From assembly GCA_951799425.1 (NCBI GenBank), contig OX637406.1, positions 31,056,390-31,120,389 of the forward strand: DNA of 64,000 nucleotides. The letters are read 5' to 3'. The notes beneath the pieces are model-generated. The model was not told the DNA's origin. It did no database searches and worked only from the letters and a program-made list of their open reading frames with translations. Origin of the DNA: Ilex aquifolium. Its lineage: Eukaryota > Streptophyta > Magnoliopsida > Aquifoliales > Aquifoliaceae. The position numbers and the translations under genes are program-made. Below, in pieces: positions 12,480 to 24,540 of the stretch. Positions within the stretch are counted from its first letter, which is position 1; each line of letters opens with the position of its first letter.

Positions 12480-14524
12480 TTGATAGCTTGTGCAATTTGC
12501 ATGGATTCAAAACATGGGATCCTATAAGACCAGAACTGTCGAAGGGTATGGTGTTCAGGAGTAAAAAAGAGTTGGAGATGGCAGTTAAATTGTATTCAAT
12601 TAAGATACACCAACAATATGTTGTTGTTGATACAAACAAATCGCACTGGGTTTTGAAGTGTAAGATGCATGTACAATGTGGATGCAAATGGAGGCTACAG
12701 ACAGTTTTGAAGGTGAAGTATAGAATGTTTGAGATCACAAAATATCAGGCACCTCATACTTGTTTCTACCCAAGGTTGAACTAGGACCACTGTCAGCTTG
12801 ATGCATGTTTTATTTCTCAATGGATTGAGGGTTTGGTTCGGGGTACACCAGATGTAACAATTCATGTCATCATTGAAATGGTGAAAAAAGAGTATCAATA
12901 TTTGAAAACATACAAGAAGGCGTGGAATGCGAAGAATAAGGCTATAGCCCAGGTTTTCGGTGACTGTGATAGTTCTTACAACATCTTGCTGAAGTTTATG
13001 GGTGCTCTTGTGAAATACAACCCTAGGACGATTGTAAGGTGGCAATATGAGGCTCGTGCTCCCACATTCGACACATTTGGAAAGGTGTTATGTGCCTTCA
13101 AAGCTTTTATTGATAGGTTTGTTCATTGTCGGCCTGTAATTAGCATCGATGACACAATTGTAAATGGCAAGTATAAGCATAAGCTTCTCATTGCTACTAG
13201 GATTGATGCTCAGAAGTAGATTTTTCCTCTGACATTTGCCTTTGTTCATGAGGAGACTCGTGAAACCTGGGGTTGGTTCCTATATCATCTGTGCCACTCT
13301 GTTGTGTCGAATAAAGCTGGTATATGCTTATTCTCAGATCGCCATAAAGGTATAATCTCAGCGGTCAAGAAACCTGATTTTGGGTGGAATGAGCCATACG
13401 TCTATCATCGTTTCTGTCTTAGGCATGTACAAATAAATTTCGACACAACTTTCAAGAACACGTATTTGAAAGATCAAATGTGGAAGGCTAGGGTAGCACA
13501 TCAGATTCGCAAGTTTAATTTAATAATGGAAGAAATTAAAAATGTAGATCCATTGGCGTGGAAGTAGTTAGATGATATTCCAGCACAACAGTAGACATTT
13601 GCCCATGATGGTGGCCAGCAATATGGAACAACCACAACCAATGTTTTTGAGGTGTTCAATGGTGCATTGAAAGGTGCAATGATGCTTCCCATTACTGCAT
13701 GTGTAAGATTCATATTTTATCGGCTCACAAAATACTTTTGTGAGCACCGTGAACATGCACAACGTTGCATAGACAATGGTATGGAGTACTCCCCTGAAGA
13801 CATCAAATTTATGCTACCCAACCAGGTCAAAGCAAGAATGTGTACTGTTACACCATTTCACATGCGACGTGAAGTTGCGGAGGTGGTCAATAATAACGGT
13901 AATACACATGTTGTGTGTCTTGATAACCGGATATGCAGTTGTGACAAATTTACACTTTATAAAATGTCTTGTTCTCATGTTATGGCCACTTGCTCGCATT
14001 TCCATGTTAATTCTTGGAATTTAATTGATCTAGTATATAGCATCCATGCACTTGAATCCACTTGGGCACCTGATTTTCATCCTCTACACCACCAAGAGTA
14101 TTAGGATGATACCGATGGCCCTACATTATGCCCTGATAGGTCGTTGGGTCGAGGAATTAGAGAACGTCCACAGACATCGCGCATACGGAATGAAATGGAT
14201 TTTCCGAGAGAGGGGCGCAAGCAGAACCACGGCAGTATTTGTCTGCAAGTAGGGCACGATCGCCGAACATGTCCAACAAAGAACCAATCAGCTTCTTCAA
14301 TGGGTCATCCACTATAAATGTTACTTATGCACTCTAATGTTGTATGTAAGTTGTATTGCATTATTTATTGTTCTAGCCCATTATTCATCATATGATAATT
14401 TTTAACGTTATAAAAATATTTATTTGTAGGATGTATTTTAACGTTGGTGCATATAAATATTAACATTGTTATTTATATATGTTTACTCATGTTTGTATAT
14501 TGTATAATGATGTAGGTTGTAGAC

Positions 14525-17069
14525 ATGGATCGTTATCCCCGTTCATTACTACATCCAGGTCTCGATGATGCATTTGTACTATTCTTACAGGATGACCATC
14601 GCACGACTACTATTTGGGAGGGCATTGAGCTACCCCTGTTACATTGTAGACTATCAAAAGCTCCTCTTCGTCGAGTTACCATCACTGACGATCGGGTTAT
14701 TCAACATCTACGCACAGCTGGATTTTATGGGGCATATCACCTTAGATACATTCCGCTGGACTGACATCTTATTACTGCACTTGTAGAGCGATGGCGCATC
14801 GAGACACACACATTTCATCTGTCAATTGGTGAGGCCACCATCACACTTCAGGATACAGCTGTATTACTAGGCCTTCCGGTTGATGGGATGCCTGTATGTG
14901 GTGTAGACACTGTCCGCGATGTACAGCAGTGGAGTGTCATGTGCACTGAGTTGCTAAGGTTCACACCAGCAGATGGAGCGATAGATAAGTCCACTCTACG
15001 ACTTAGTGCACTAGCCGAGCATTTGGCCCAGGGGATTCCAGCTGATGCGCCCGAGCATTTTGTAGCATGTTACACCCGATCGTACATCCTTTTGTTGATT
15101 GGGAGATTTTTGTTCGGCGACAAGTCGTCGAGTATGGTGAAGCTTATGTTCCTACCATTGCTCGCAAACCTACGTACGGCAAGCACTTTCAGTTGGGGCA
15201 GTGCAGCCCTTTCATGGTTATATCGGGAGATGTGTCTCGCTACTAAGCGGGACGCGAAGGATATTAGCGGGCCACTTATTCTGATTCAGGTAATTGCATG
15301 CATTCTTCATTTAGTTGCTTACTTGTATGTTCTTGTAACTATATATATTTAAAATCAATGTATTGTGTATGTATTTGTGGGCATGGGAGCGTCTGGTACA
15401 CATTGTTCCACAGCGTGTGCTACCACGACAGAGGGTCGTCTATGGTGCGGCGGCCCACGATGGGGCTGATGCAGGGTGAGATGGAGTCGGTGTAGATGTG
15501 GGCCCTGCACATGACGTTGTTGATGCGCACTGACTACATGATGGTCCCCTTGGTTGTAGGTGCGTAATAAAGATACAATACACTCTAATAAATATTTTAC
15601 ATATTATTATATATTTATAATTTTTTTGAAATGTATAGATGGGATGTAACATTTTCGGAGCAGCACACTCCTACCCATGTACTACGTCACTATCGGGACC
15701 AGTTGGACCAGATGCGCGAGGATCAGGTATATCAGCTTGACCATATGTTACGAACTCGGATGTTCGTTGTTAAAGTTTGTTAGTTTGTTGGGTTGATTGC
15801 ATTGAATTTACTTGTGAAGTAAGTGAATGTTGAGATGGTGGGATGTTTATTTATATTTGTTTATGTCTGCCATTAAGTTGGGTGTGCTGTATACAGGTTG
15901 TAAAATTTTGGAAATGTCCAATTTTCAAAAGAAAACTCTACCCAATTTTTTTTAAAAAAATTTCACATTTATTAATTAGTGCTCACAATTTGTATTGCAG
16001 ATGATATGGGAACCGTATACAGCTGAGGTAATGGGTGGCCTACCAGATTGTTGCCTTATTGGGCAAGATATTTGGCGCACACAAGCCCCATTGATTTGAT
16101 TCGATGTCGTGGAGTGGCATTTTCCAGATCGAGTTACACGACAATTTGGCCTGATTCAGCGCATACCACAGTCATGTCATACCAGCAGGACCTTGCATGC
16201 TATCAACCGTCGAGGTAGATCTGGTCGGGATAGGTCTGTAGTTCATCAGGTGTACACAAAGATGTGGGCACATCGTAGAGCTACCATTGTTACTGGAGAC
16301 CTGAGTATTGGACCGATGGATCCGACCAACGCATACATGCAATGGTATCGTCGCATCACTCGGCGGCTTGTTGGTCCACCCATCGCTAGGCCTACTGTCG
16401 GTTCTTAGCCAGTTAGGAGCATCATAGAGCTGCTGGTAATATGTTGTTAAATGCTTTAATATTGAATTTTAAGGACAAATATTACTAATTGTTTAATACA
16501 AGTACTAATATGTTGTAATGTTTTTTGTAGAAAAAGACACTTACACGGATATATAACACTGCACGTGGTACATATGAGGGTAGCCCGGACTTGACACGTT
16601 GCATGGACACCATTGGGCATATCACAGATATGAGCTCCTCATATTTGACTTCCATCCATGAGCATCGACGACTTGTCGACGCTTCAGTCTCGGCAGTTGA
16701 TGTTTCGTCTATATCTGCATAGCCACCTCCTCTTCATCACCATGATTGGACTACTCCTTTATCTTCACCATCGTCTTCGACATTTGTACTATCATCATTA
16801 GGATTGGCATCACCATCAGTACCCACATCGGCACCTACATCAGCACTGGCACAGGCTCATGCACCGACACCGACACCGACACCGGCACCTGCACATGGAC
16901 AGACACATGCATTTGATCCGACACTGACACTGACACTAACAGTGGCACATGCATCACCATCAGCACCGGCATCGGCTCATGCACCCACCCCGACACAAGC
17001 ACCTACACTGCCACCGACACCTACATCGACCCCCGCATCCACACCTACACTGACCCCGACATCCACGCC
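14525..17069 (+). pseudogene. Plant mobile domain (PMD) gene carried by the MULE, 5' part
   Basis: A start ATG (MDRYPRSLLHPG) follows a splice-acceptor-like GATGTAG. The frame shows PMD hallmarks: LQDTAVLLGLPVDG (about 14,850-14,890), YILLLIGRFLFGDKSS and the LSWLYREMC block up to about 15,260. Donor-like and acceptor-like boundaries suggest introns near 15,290, 15,560, 15,730 and 16,430. The later blocks carry a W-rich motif (VEWHFPDRVTRQFGL) and MDPTNAYMQWYRRIT. The 3' part becomes a Pro/Thr/Ala/Ser repeat tail (about 16,800-17,069) built from an ACACCGACA-like repeat. In-frame stops, for example after YIPLD at 14,762, show it is decayed. In host genes the PMD family (MAIN, MAIL) acts in silencing and meristem maintenance; transposon-borne PMDs have no settled function. 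The gene is cut at 17,069 by element A and resumes at 31,781. Confidence 0.8.
17065..17069. repeat. Left target duplication of element A (ACGCC)
   Basis: ACGCC here and again at 31781-31785 immediately flank the two LTRs of the Athila-like element. One copy removed restores the Pro-rich frame of the PMD gene. Confidence 0.95.
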
Positions 17070-19112
17070 TGATTCGCACTTTTTAGTGTGTCTGAATTAT
17101 ATTATTATTTTACACCCAAGTATAAGTGGTCAAATTGTAGTTTTCTCGGTTTTAAGTCCAAGTATCGATCCCACAGAGAGTTGTTTAGTAATTTAAAACT
17201 TAAAATAAAATAAAAATATTAAAGGTGTTGTTTGAAGCAGAATATCGTTTGATAGCTTGTGATGTGAGCTTAGCGTGATAACGATGAATTAAATAAAGTG
17301 CGTAAATAAAGCAGAGTAATGACAGGAATATAAAATATACCCTTCAATTTAGGGATCAATATGCTTTGTATTGTTTAAGTTACTGGAAATGCTACCTCAC
17401 AACAATTAACTCCCATGTTACTGGTAAGTTAATCGGCAGGTCTGATGTATATAAATCATAACACAGCAGCTTCTTAGGCTAGTTGGTGGTATAAATAATA
17501 ACTCAGCAACTTCTTAGGAAAGCTGGTTATATCCACTTCAATTGATTAAACCAAGCAAACCAGAAGGACAAGCCATTCCAGTGGAATACTTGAGTTATTC
17601 CCTTGATGTTATGATTGTTACTTGTTTATATAATAAACCATAACGCAGCCACGTCTTAAGCGAACTGGTGGTAGTATAGCATAACCCAGCAACTTCTTAG
17701 GAAAGCTGGTTACATAACCACCAGTTAAACAGCCTCAGTATTCCAGTGGAAGCAGAGCCATACCAATAGGAACACCGTGGTTGTTAGACTGTCAGTCTAT
17801 TAATATAGTCTATATATAAATATATATATAACATATATAATATAACCCAGCAACTTCTTAGGAAAGCTGGTTACATAACCGCCAGTTAAACAGCCTCAGT
17901 ATTCCAGTGGAAGCAGAGCCATACCAATAGGAACACCGTGGTTGTTAGACTGTCAGTCTATTAATATAGTCTATATATAAATATATATATAACATATATA
18001 ATATAACCCAGCAACTTCTTAGGAAAGTTGGTTACATAACCGCCAGTTAAACAGCCTCAGTATTCCAGTGGAAGCAGAGCCATACCAATAGGAACACCGT
18101 GGTTGTTAGACTGTCAGTCTATTAATATAATATATATATAAATATATATATAACATATAAACATGTAAATACAACATCAACATTTCCAGCACTTAAGCAA
18201 TATTATACATATGTTTACCCTAGTTTGAAGGGTATAACCGACTACTCACACTCCATTACTATAGAAAAGCAAGAAGTGCGGGTAGTATTCATTACAACAG
18301 AAATTAAAATATAACTTCTTTCACAAAGAACATTTGAAACACAACCACCTTTATTATCATTCAAGACAAAAAAGTGGCGATAGTTCAACTGCCCGAATAG
18401 AAAGATTACAACAGAAATGTAGAAATACGGAAAGGGTGTCACACACCGGCTATTCCTTTCTCTTTTCTCTCTATCTTTCTCTAAGGTATTCTTCCTTTGG
18501 AGCTTGGAGGCCGGCTGGTTTTGAGTGGTTAAGGGGCTGATTTTGTATATTGGAAGTAACAAAGGAAGACTTGGTGTTGAAAGGCTAGGCAAGGTGTGAA
18601 GGCTTTTGTGTCTTGTGTTGGTGTCCTTTGGAAATGAAGAATTCAGCCCCTATTTATAGGGGAGGAGGTGCACGGCAAGGGGGGGGGGGCCTTTAGGAAG
18701 GTCATCAACCCTTTAGGAAGGTGATGTCTTGCAGTAGGGTTAGGTGTCGCCGTCCGGAGCTGCCACTTCGCAACCTTCCAGAAGGTTTTGCTTTGCAGTG
18801 ATGCTAGGTGTCACCGTCTTGGGCTGCCACTTGTCTTGCTTCCATTGGTACACATGTCTCTTCCTTATTGGTCCAAGTGTCATGATCCCATTGGTCCAAG
18901 TTTCTTTATTGCACTTTAGTCCTTCGTTATTTCCAATTTTGCAAAATTGTCTTGTACTTTCCAGTATTTCTGCATTTGACCCTGCAATCTTTAACATAAG
19001 TTATTAAAAACTGTAATTCACACCCAAAACATAATTCATAATATTTAGTTGTTTCATTTTTACAAAAGTGAGTACTTATCATTTTAATTTACACACAATT
19101 TAGGGTTAATCA
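17070..19112 (-). repeat. 3' LTR of element A
   Basis: In element orientation it runs from TGATTAACCC (at 19112) to GCGAATCA (at 17070). It carries CCTATAAATAGGGG (near 18,650) as the likely TATA box of its promoter, about 460 bp from its 5' end. A polypurine tract (AAGTTGGGGGGTG on the minus strand, 19113-19125) lies just inside. Confidence 0.93.
17681..18163. repeat. 161-bp tandem triplication in the 3' LTR of A
   Basis: Three copies start at 17681, 17842 and 18003, each with ATAACCCAGCAACTTC, a TTAGACTGTCAGTCTA inverted motif and an AT-rich tail. The same array is at 30345-30827 in the other LTR, so it predates the last transposition. Confidence 0.93.
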
Positions 19113-20868
19113 CACCCCCCAACTTAAACTTTACTAGTCCCTAGTAAACATAAACTATAATACATCATAAACAGGAGTAAAATCATTTTCGTAGATCTTT
19201 TCACGATTGCATTTAGCATATGCAACAAGCCGTTAAACCCCTAGGTGATCCCTAGTGGACGAGTTTTGTCTCGTGAAGGTTTTCAGTGAAGCTACCTGCA
19301 AACTTCAGTAGTTAGGAGTTTATACTTTTCACAATCAAAATTAAATCAATATTCCTGTGTATTGCTAAAATGCTTCTTTTTTCTGACCACTATAAGAGTA
19401 ACACATGTTAGTTATAGTATTATCTATATATTTTACAAAAACTTGTGTGTGTGTGTGTATTGATTTCTTTTGTTTCACAAATTATTTAGGAAATATTACC
19501 CTCTTTTATGGTAGTCTCGATGTCAATCCTTTCCGGAAATACACTCAGCAAAGAATTCATATACGTTATGGTGACTATTCTCTTAGTAATTACATGTGAT
19601 TAGATTATTGTAAACAAAGTAAATTATTTCACATGTAATATATTTGAATCAACGGATATTTGAATAAAATTTGGAATTTGACATAATCTCATGATAGGAT
19701 ATCAACACTATATTAGCTATATTATTAACATTCTCCTTTTATAGATAGATAGGACAAATACAATTGCATGATTTCTGGAATCAAAAAGGACTTTCATTAG
19801 GTTGTACTGTGGCCATTGGGTTTAAGGGTTAAGAAATGACGTCTATGGGGTTCAAAAGCTACCTTTTGGCACACTTCTTAAAACTTTATTTATTTATTCT
19901 TTCCATTTTTCACTTTCTTGGCTCTCTCTCTCTTTTTTTTTTTTTTTTTCCATTTGGGGAGTGCATTTTATGCTCCATCTCACTTTTTCTTGAACGAGTG
20001 CGTTTTACGCTCCATCTCGTTTTCTTCAACACATGCCCTTTTTCTTTTTTCTCACTTTTTTCTCTCATTTGGTGAGTGCATTTTATGCTCCATCTCACTT
20101 TTCTGTATCCTGTTGATTTAAAAGAGGGTGCAAGAAAATTATGTAGCACAGGTAGGTTTAATATATTTTTATCTGGCTCGGGTACTTTTCTGGTTTCATG
20201 AAAAGAATTTATATTATTTTAGGCTCAAACATGGCTTACTAATGATATAATTTTGTAAAAGAAATGGTTAAGGCTCAAAATTAATCAAACATGGCCTAAG
20301 ATCATTTTCCAGAAATTATTCATTTGTATCATTCCTATAAAAAGAATTTCAAGGATAATGCAAGTAATATAGTCTAACGAGTGCTAATCAAAACAAAATT
20401 AATGAGATTATTCAAAGAAAGTTTACCGTAGAATCGAAGATGTTTACTTGAGTAGATGTAGAATATCTCTCCAAGGGAGATTAGCTCAAATTCTGCAATT
20501 GGTTATACATCTCCACTATATATGCAACGAGTGTAATATTTCACAAGGGTTCTGAAATAAAAGAAATCTATTTGTGCTTGTAAAAGTAAGTTTTAACAAA
20601 AATATTAAGATAATATATAACTACAATATGAAAATCCCGCGTGATCAGATTAAGGTTATTTTTACAAAGCATAGGAATATTAACCTAATTTTAACTGTAA
20701 ATTGTATGAAATATATCTCCTAACTAATTTTTTTTTTTTTTTTTTATAACTTAAATTAAAACACACAGCATTTTTTAAAAACATAAAGTAAATTGCATAT
20801 ACTAAAAGCACATAATGTAAAAGCTGAGTGAAAGAAAGTAAAATTTGTTTGTAAAATCTCCAGTCGAT
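19113..20868 (-). other. Noncoding 3' region of element A
   Basis: AT-rich sequence lies between the third reading frame and the 3' LTR. It contains a short repeat of GAGTGCATTTTATGCTCC (about 19,962, 19,998 in variant form, and 20,075) and poly-T runs. I see no coding signal. Confidence 0.6.
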
Positions 20869-21975
20869 TTAAGAGTTAGAAGATTCTCCTCTGGAATGGT
20901 CTTGAATCAACTGCCACAGCTCAACTTTATATTCATCCATGCGTCGATTGATCTGAATAATGTTGGTCTCTACTTCTAACAAGACCTGTCTATCAGTGCG
21001 GTCATCCCTGGGGATGTATGGTTGATTTTCTTGTGGCTGCTGTTCTTGTGGAATGTACTCTTCAGATACCCAACCTGGTTCTTCAAATGGTTCCTCTTCA
21101 TGTGATGAAGATATTCCTTGTTGGTTTCCTATTTTTCCTCCATGACTCTTCTTTAACGAAGTTTTGTCCACTGGTGCAAGACGCTCCACTGTTTTCCATG
21201 TTGGATTAATGATCACGCCCGCATTCCTGCATATCTGAGAAACTAACATTGCATACGGGAGTGTGAGCTTCCTATTATCCACAACAATTATCATTTGGTC
21301 TAAGATCAAGTTTGGAAGGTCAATTGTGTGTCCCATTCCGAATGCATATAGGAAATAAGCATGGTCAATAAAAATTTGATACTTTAGGGCTCGTGGTAGC
21401 AAATTGTACACTGTTATCATATTTAGGATGCGATACTTATTTGTCAGGCTTCCTTGTTTAATGTAACTATTTGGGCGTCCCCAAATAAATTCTGGATTTC
21501 CTGTCAATTCTCTTCCTACTTCAGTCAAACTAGGTAGTTCAGTGTAAGGATATTGTGGTCGGGGTTGTCTTTGCATGGACCGAAAGAATTCGGCTATAGT
21601 GTCTGGTGTAACTTGAAAAACTATTCCCCGAACAAATATACGCAGTAGTCTTTTTCCTTTAATTTCAGCATTACTGTAGAACTCCCGAACTAAACAGTCA
21701 TATGCAGGAACAGATAACCTAACATATTGTAGCCATCCTTTTTCATGGAGAATTTGTCTTATGTTTTCAAAATCTTCATATATTATTACCCTTTCAGAAA
21801 TAATATTTTTAGTTAGATAGTTCATATCATACCAGATTTGTTGTTCCAAATTTTCAAACATCACCTCATTAAAGTTGTTTCCCGGTTGAGGTTGTTGTGG
21901 AGATGTCTCGGATTGCGAAGATTGATTCTTTCGTGCATGGCTTGAAGATCTTCTTGTTTGTTGTCTTCGATCCAT
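20869..21975 (-). CDS. Element A third ORF: putative plant transposon protein, 368 aa
   Basis: This is an open frame from ATG (MDRRQQTRRSSSHARK) to stop with a basic Ser/Gln-rich N-terminus. A central domain of about residues 60-265 contains RLLRIFVRGIVF, DTIAEFFRS, NKYRILNMITVYNLLP and YAMLVSQICRNAG. A Gln/Glu-rich tail and a C-terminal helix follow. The centre resembles the domain annotated in Athila-like elements as a putative plant transposon protein (positioned after pol, where some authors place an env-like frame). I see no signal peptide or membrane segment, so an envelope role is not supported. The function is unknown. It is the only long frame of A besides gag-protease. Confidence 0.6.
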   Translation of the reverse strand: MDRRQQTRRSSSHARKNQSSQSETSPQQPQPGNNFNEVMFENLEQQIWYDMNYLTKNIISERVIIYEDFENIRQILHEKGWLQYVRLSVPAYDCLVREFYSNAEIKGKRLLRIFVRGIVFQVTPDTIAEFFRSMQRQPRPQYPYTELPSLTEVGRELTGNPEFIWGRPNSYIKQGSLTNKYRILNMITVYNLLPRALKYQIFIDHAYFLYAFGMGHTIDLPNLILDQMIIVVDNRKLTLPYAMLVSQICRNAGVIINPTWKTVERLAPVDKTSLKKSHGGKIGNQQGISSSHEEEPFEEPGWVSEEYIPQEQQPQENQPYIPRDDRTDRQVLLEVETNIIQINRRMDEYKVELWQLIQDHSRGESSNS

Positions 21976-23030
21976 ATTTTTGACTGGTTCTTGGTTTGTA
22001 ATTGCAGGTTATTTCTTTGATGTTCTACACTGGTGTTCTTTTTCATGTCAATTCCTGCAGTTTACAACATTAAATATAACTTTATTCTACAAAATTTTAC
22101 TAACCACTCTTTTTTTTTTCTTCAGGACTGTGGTGTTTTTATTTTATTATTTCTTATTTCTTATTTACGGATTTCCTATTTAATCTAATTAACCTATAGT
22201 TATTTACATTTATATACTATGTATAGTTATTTCCAAAACTCTACATCTTGTTGATCATATTTAGTCAGTATTAGAACTATCTGGATCAACAACACCAGTG
22301 ACACGGTTAACTTCAGTTCTAACGTATCTTGTTAACATTGGGGTAGAATAGGATGGCGCCTCAGGATAATCTTTACTCTGCCCATACCTAATCCACTGTA
22401 AACGATCTGACGCTCAACCTGAAATTGGTTCCGCACACTGATTATATTGTCTCAAATGTTCTGTACGACCACATCTTACACAAGCACAGAGACGATTTGC
22501 TCGTCGGTGTTTAGCATATGTACTTTTTTCCATACAGGGGTCTTGCCTGACTTTTGAATATTTCTAAATTTCTAACATGTCTAGCTTTTTGCATGATCAA
22601 CATATGTATATCTTTTGGAAAATGACGTAATATTATTAAACTTAACCAAAATAATTTCTTGTCCATTTCTTTGACTTTTAAGAAAGAAACAAAAAAATGA
22701 CTCAAAAATTATTGAAATTTGACTTACTATCCGGTTCTTTAACGTCTGCCAGTCACAAAGACAAACAGAATTTTTAAATCAAAATTATTATGCTAAAAAC
22801 AAAAAGTAAATTCACACTCATACCTCCCCAACTTAAATTAAACATTATTCTCACTATATAAGATGAAAATAGAAAATTGCTAATTAGGTCTTGCAGCGAG
22901 AGATAGTTATAATATAAAATTCTAATAAAAATAAAAATAAAAAACAAACAAAGAAACTATACAAAAGACATAAAAACACAAAAGAAAGAAAATTCTAACT
23001 ACTATATACAAAGAGTACATAGGGGATAGA
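21976..23030 (-). other. Noncoding spacer between protease and third ORF of element A
   Basis: About 1 kb of AT-rich sequence lies where a complete Athila-like element would carry several kilobases of reverse transcriptase, RNase H and integrase. No such domain is visible in any frame. Confidence 0.6.
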
Positions 23031-24540
23031 TCAATCGGGCTTAAGTTCCCAAGTAGAGTTTCTTACATTCCCTGATACTTTCTGCGAAGAATTTAACAAA
23101 TCAGCATAAAATTGGACATCAGGATTTCCACTATCAATAACAGAATTAATCAAACAGACTTGTAGAGGGTCAGAATAAGAAGAGGTGTTAACTTTTTCCT
23201 CTACAATCTTATCAATTTCATCTACCTCACAAATTTCTTCCTCCTCACCTGGGTGCTTTATCACATTAAAGATGTTCAATTCACTAGTCATATTTCCAAA
23301 TGAAAGCTTCATGACTCCATTCCTACAATTTATCAATGCATTTGATGTAGCTAGGAATGGTCTACCTAGAATGACAGGAATGTATGTGAAAGCATTCAAA
23401 ACTGGCTGAGTGTCTAAGATAATGAAATCTACTGGAAAATAGAATTGATCAACTTGGACAAGAACATCCTCCACAATTCCTCGTGGAGTTTTTATAGACC
23501 GGTCTGCTAATTGTAGTGTAACATTGGTAGGTTTCAATTCACCTAACCCTAGTTGTGTATATACTGAATATGGCATTAAATTAACACTGGCTCCAAGATC
23601 TAGTAGAGCTTGTTCAATTTGAAAATTTCCAATAATACATGAGACTGTAGGACTACCCGGATCTTTGTACTTAAGAAGTGTATCATGTTGTATTATATTG
23701 ACTTGCTCAGTTGCGAATGCTTTCTTTGGTACATTAGTTCTTCTTTTTATTGTGCAAAGATCTTTTAGGAATTTAGCATAAACTGGAACTCTTTTTATTG
23801 CATCTAATAATGGAATATTAATCTTTACCTGTTTAAATAGCTCGAGAATATCAGATTGATCTTTTTCAGTTTGAAGTTGCTTGACTCTTTGAGGGAAAGG
23901 TAAAGGGATAGGACATGGCGGATCTTTTTCATTTTGTACTCCTGGTTGCTTTTTGATTAAAGGTTCAGATTCAAGTGGTTCGTTTACAGGAATTGACTCA
24001 CGTATTTTCTTTGAAATCTTAGGTTTGATGGTTTTATCAATTACCTTACCACTTCTTAGTGTTGTAATTGCTTGTACTTGATTTGACGAAGGTTCAGAGG
24101 ATACAAAATTAACATGACTCTGACTTTGTGGAGGTTTAGGTTGAGAAGGAAATTTTCCTTTTTCTGTAATACTTAAGGACTGAGTCAACTTAGCAAGATG
24201 ACTCTTGATATCTTCAATACTTTGCGAAGTTTGAGCTTTAAAATCATTGAATGCTTGATTTGTTTGAGTATTAAAATTCATTTGACTCTGAATAAATTGA
24301 TTCATAGTGTCTTCCAGAGCTCTTCTTTGAGGAGGTTGATAAGGTTGGTACTGTTGTTGATTTTGTGGCTGTGGTGGACCTTGTGTTTGATTTGTAGGTT
24401 GTGTATTTCTCCAACTAAAATTCGGATGATTTCTCCATCCTGGATTGTAAGTTTCAGAATATGGATTTGAATATGGTTTATTATAAGTTGGAACAGCATT
24501 TGATTGTTCAATTAAAACTTCTTTAAAGGCAGGTATAGTT
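23031..24540 (-). mobile_element. Element A: C-terminal gag and protease region
   Basis: A long open stretch contains a Gln/Pro/Asn-rich segment, IEDIKSHLAKLTQSLS, VQAITTLRSGK and then a retropepsin-like domain. That domain has LLDLGASVNLMP and LKPTNVTLQLADRS followed by ILGRPFLAT. The DLGAS variant of the aspartic protease motif is typical of Athila-like elements. The product would process the capsid protein in cytoplasmic particles. The region ends without any reverse transcriptase. Confidence 0.8.

Larger units (their letters stand above)
8112..14317 (+). pseudogene. MULE transposase (MURA-like), decayed and interrupted by two elements
   Basis: The reading frame can be followed from an N-terminal PB1-like block (RVYWGGTIF, then TYSALVDGL) through an acidic DDDDDDD stretch near 9700. 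The MuDR-type N-terminal domain (about 12,485-12,780) and the DDE domain follow. D-like positions are in SIDDTIVNGKYK (about 13,140) and FSDRHKG (about 13,335); E is in TTNVFEVFNGA (about 13,640). A SWIM zinc finger (CSC...CSHVMA, about 13,940) and a terminal CCHC knuckle (CLQVGHDRRTC, about 14,245) complete it. A hAT element (8271-9080) and a solo LTR (9823-12479) interrupt the gene, each with clean target duplications. About nine in-frame stops are spread along it, including after PRLN (12,781), after DAQK (13,216), after AWK (13,566), shortly after that at 13,591, and at 14,101. The enzyme would cut and join transposon ends in the nucleus. This copy cannot make it whole. Confidence 0.85.

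Noticed and set aside
16804-17069. A separate gene encoding a Thr/Pro repeat protein
   Set aside because: It is the low-complexity tail of the PMD gene and continues in frame after element A at 31781.
18242-19007. Open frames duplicated at 18,242-19,007 and 30,906-31,675
   Set aside because: They are identical because they lie in the two LTRs of element A, where no protein is expected. They overlap on both strands.
19918-20121. Phe-rich hydrophobic frames suggesting a small membrane protein
   Set aside because: Poly-T and CTTT tracts alone explain the composition.
20869-21975. Envelope protein in the third ORF of element A
   Set aside because: No signal peptide, membrane segment or cysteine pattern is visible. 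A transposon-protein-like domain fits better.
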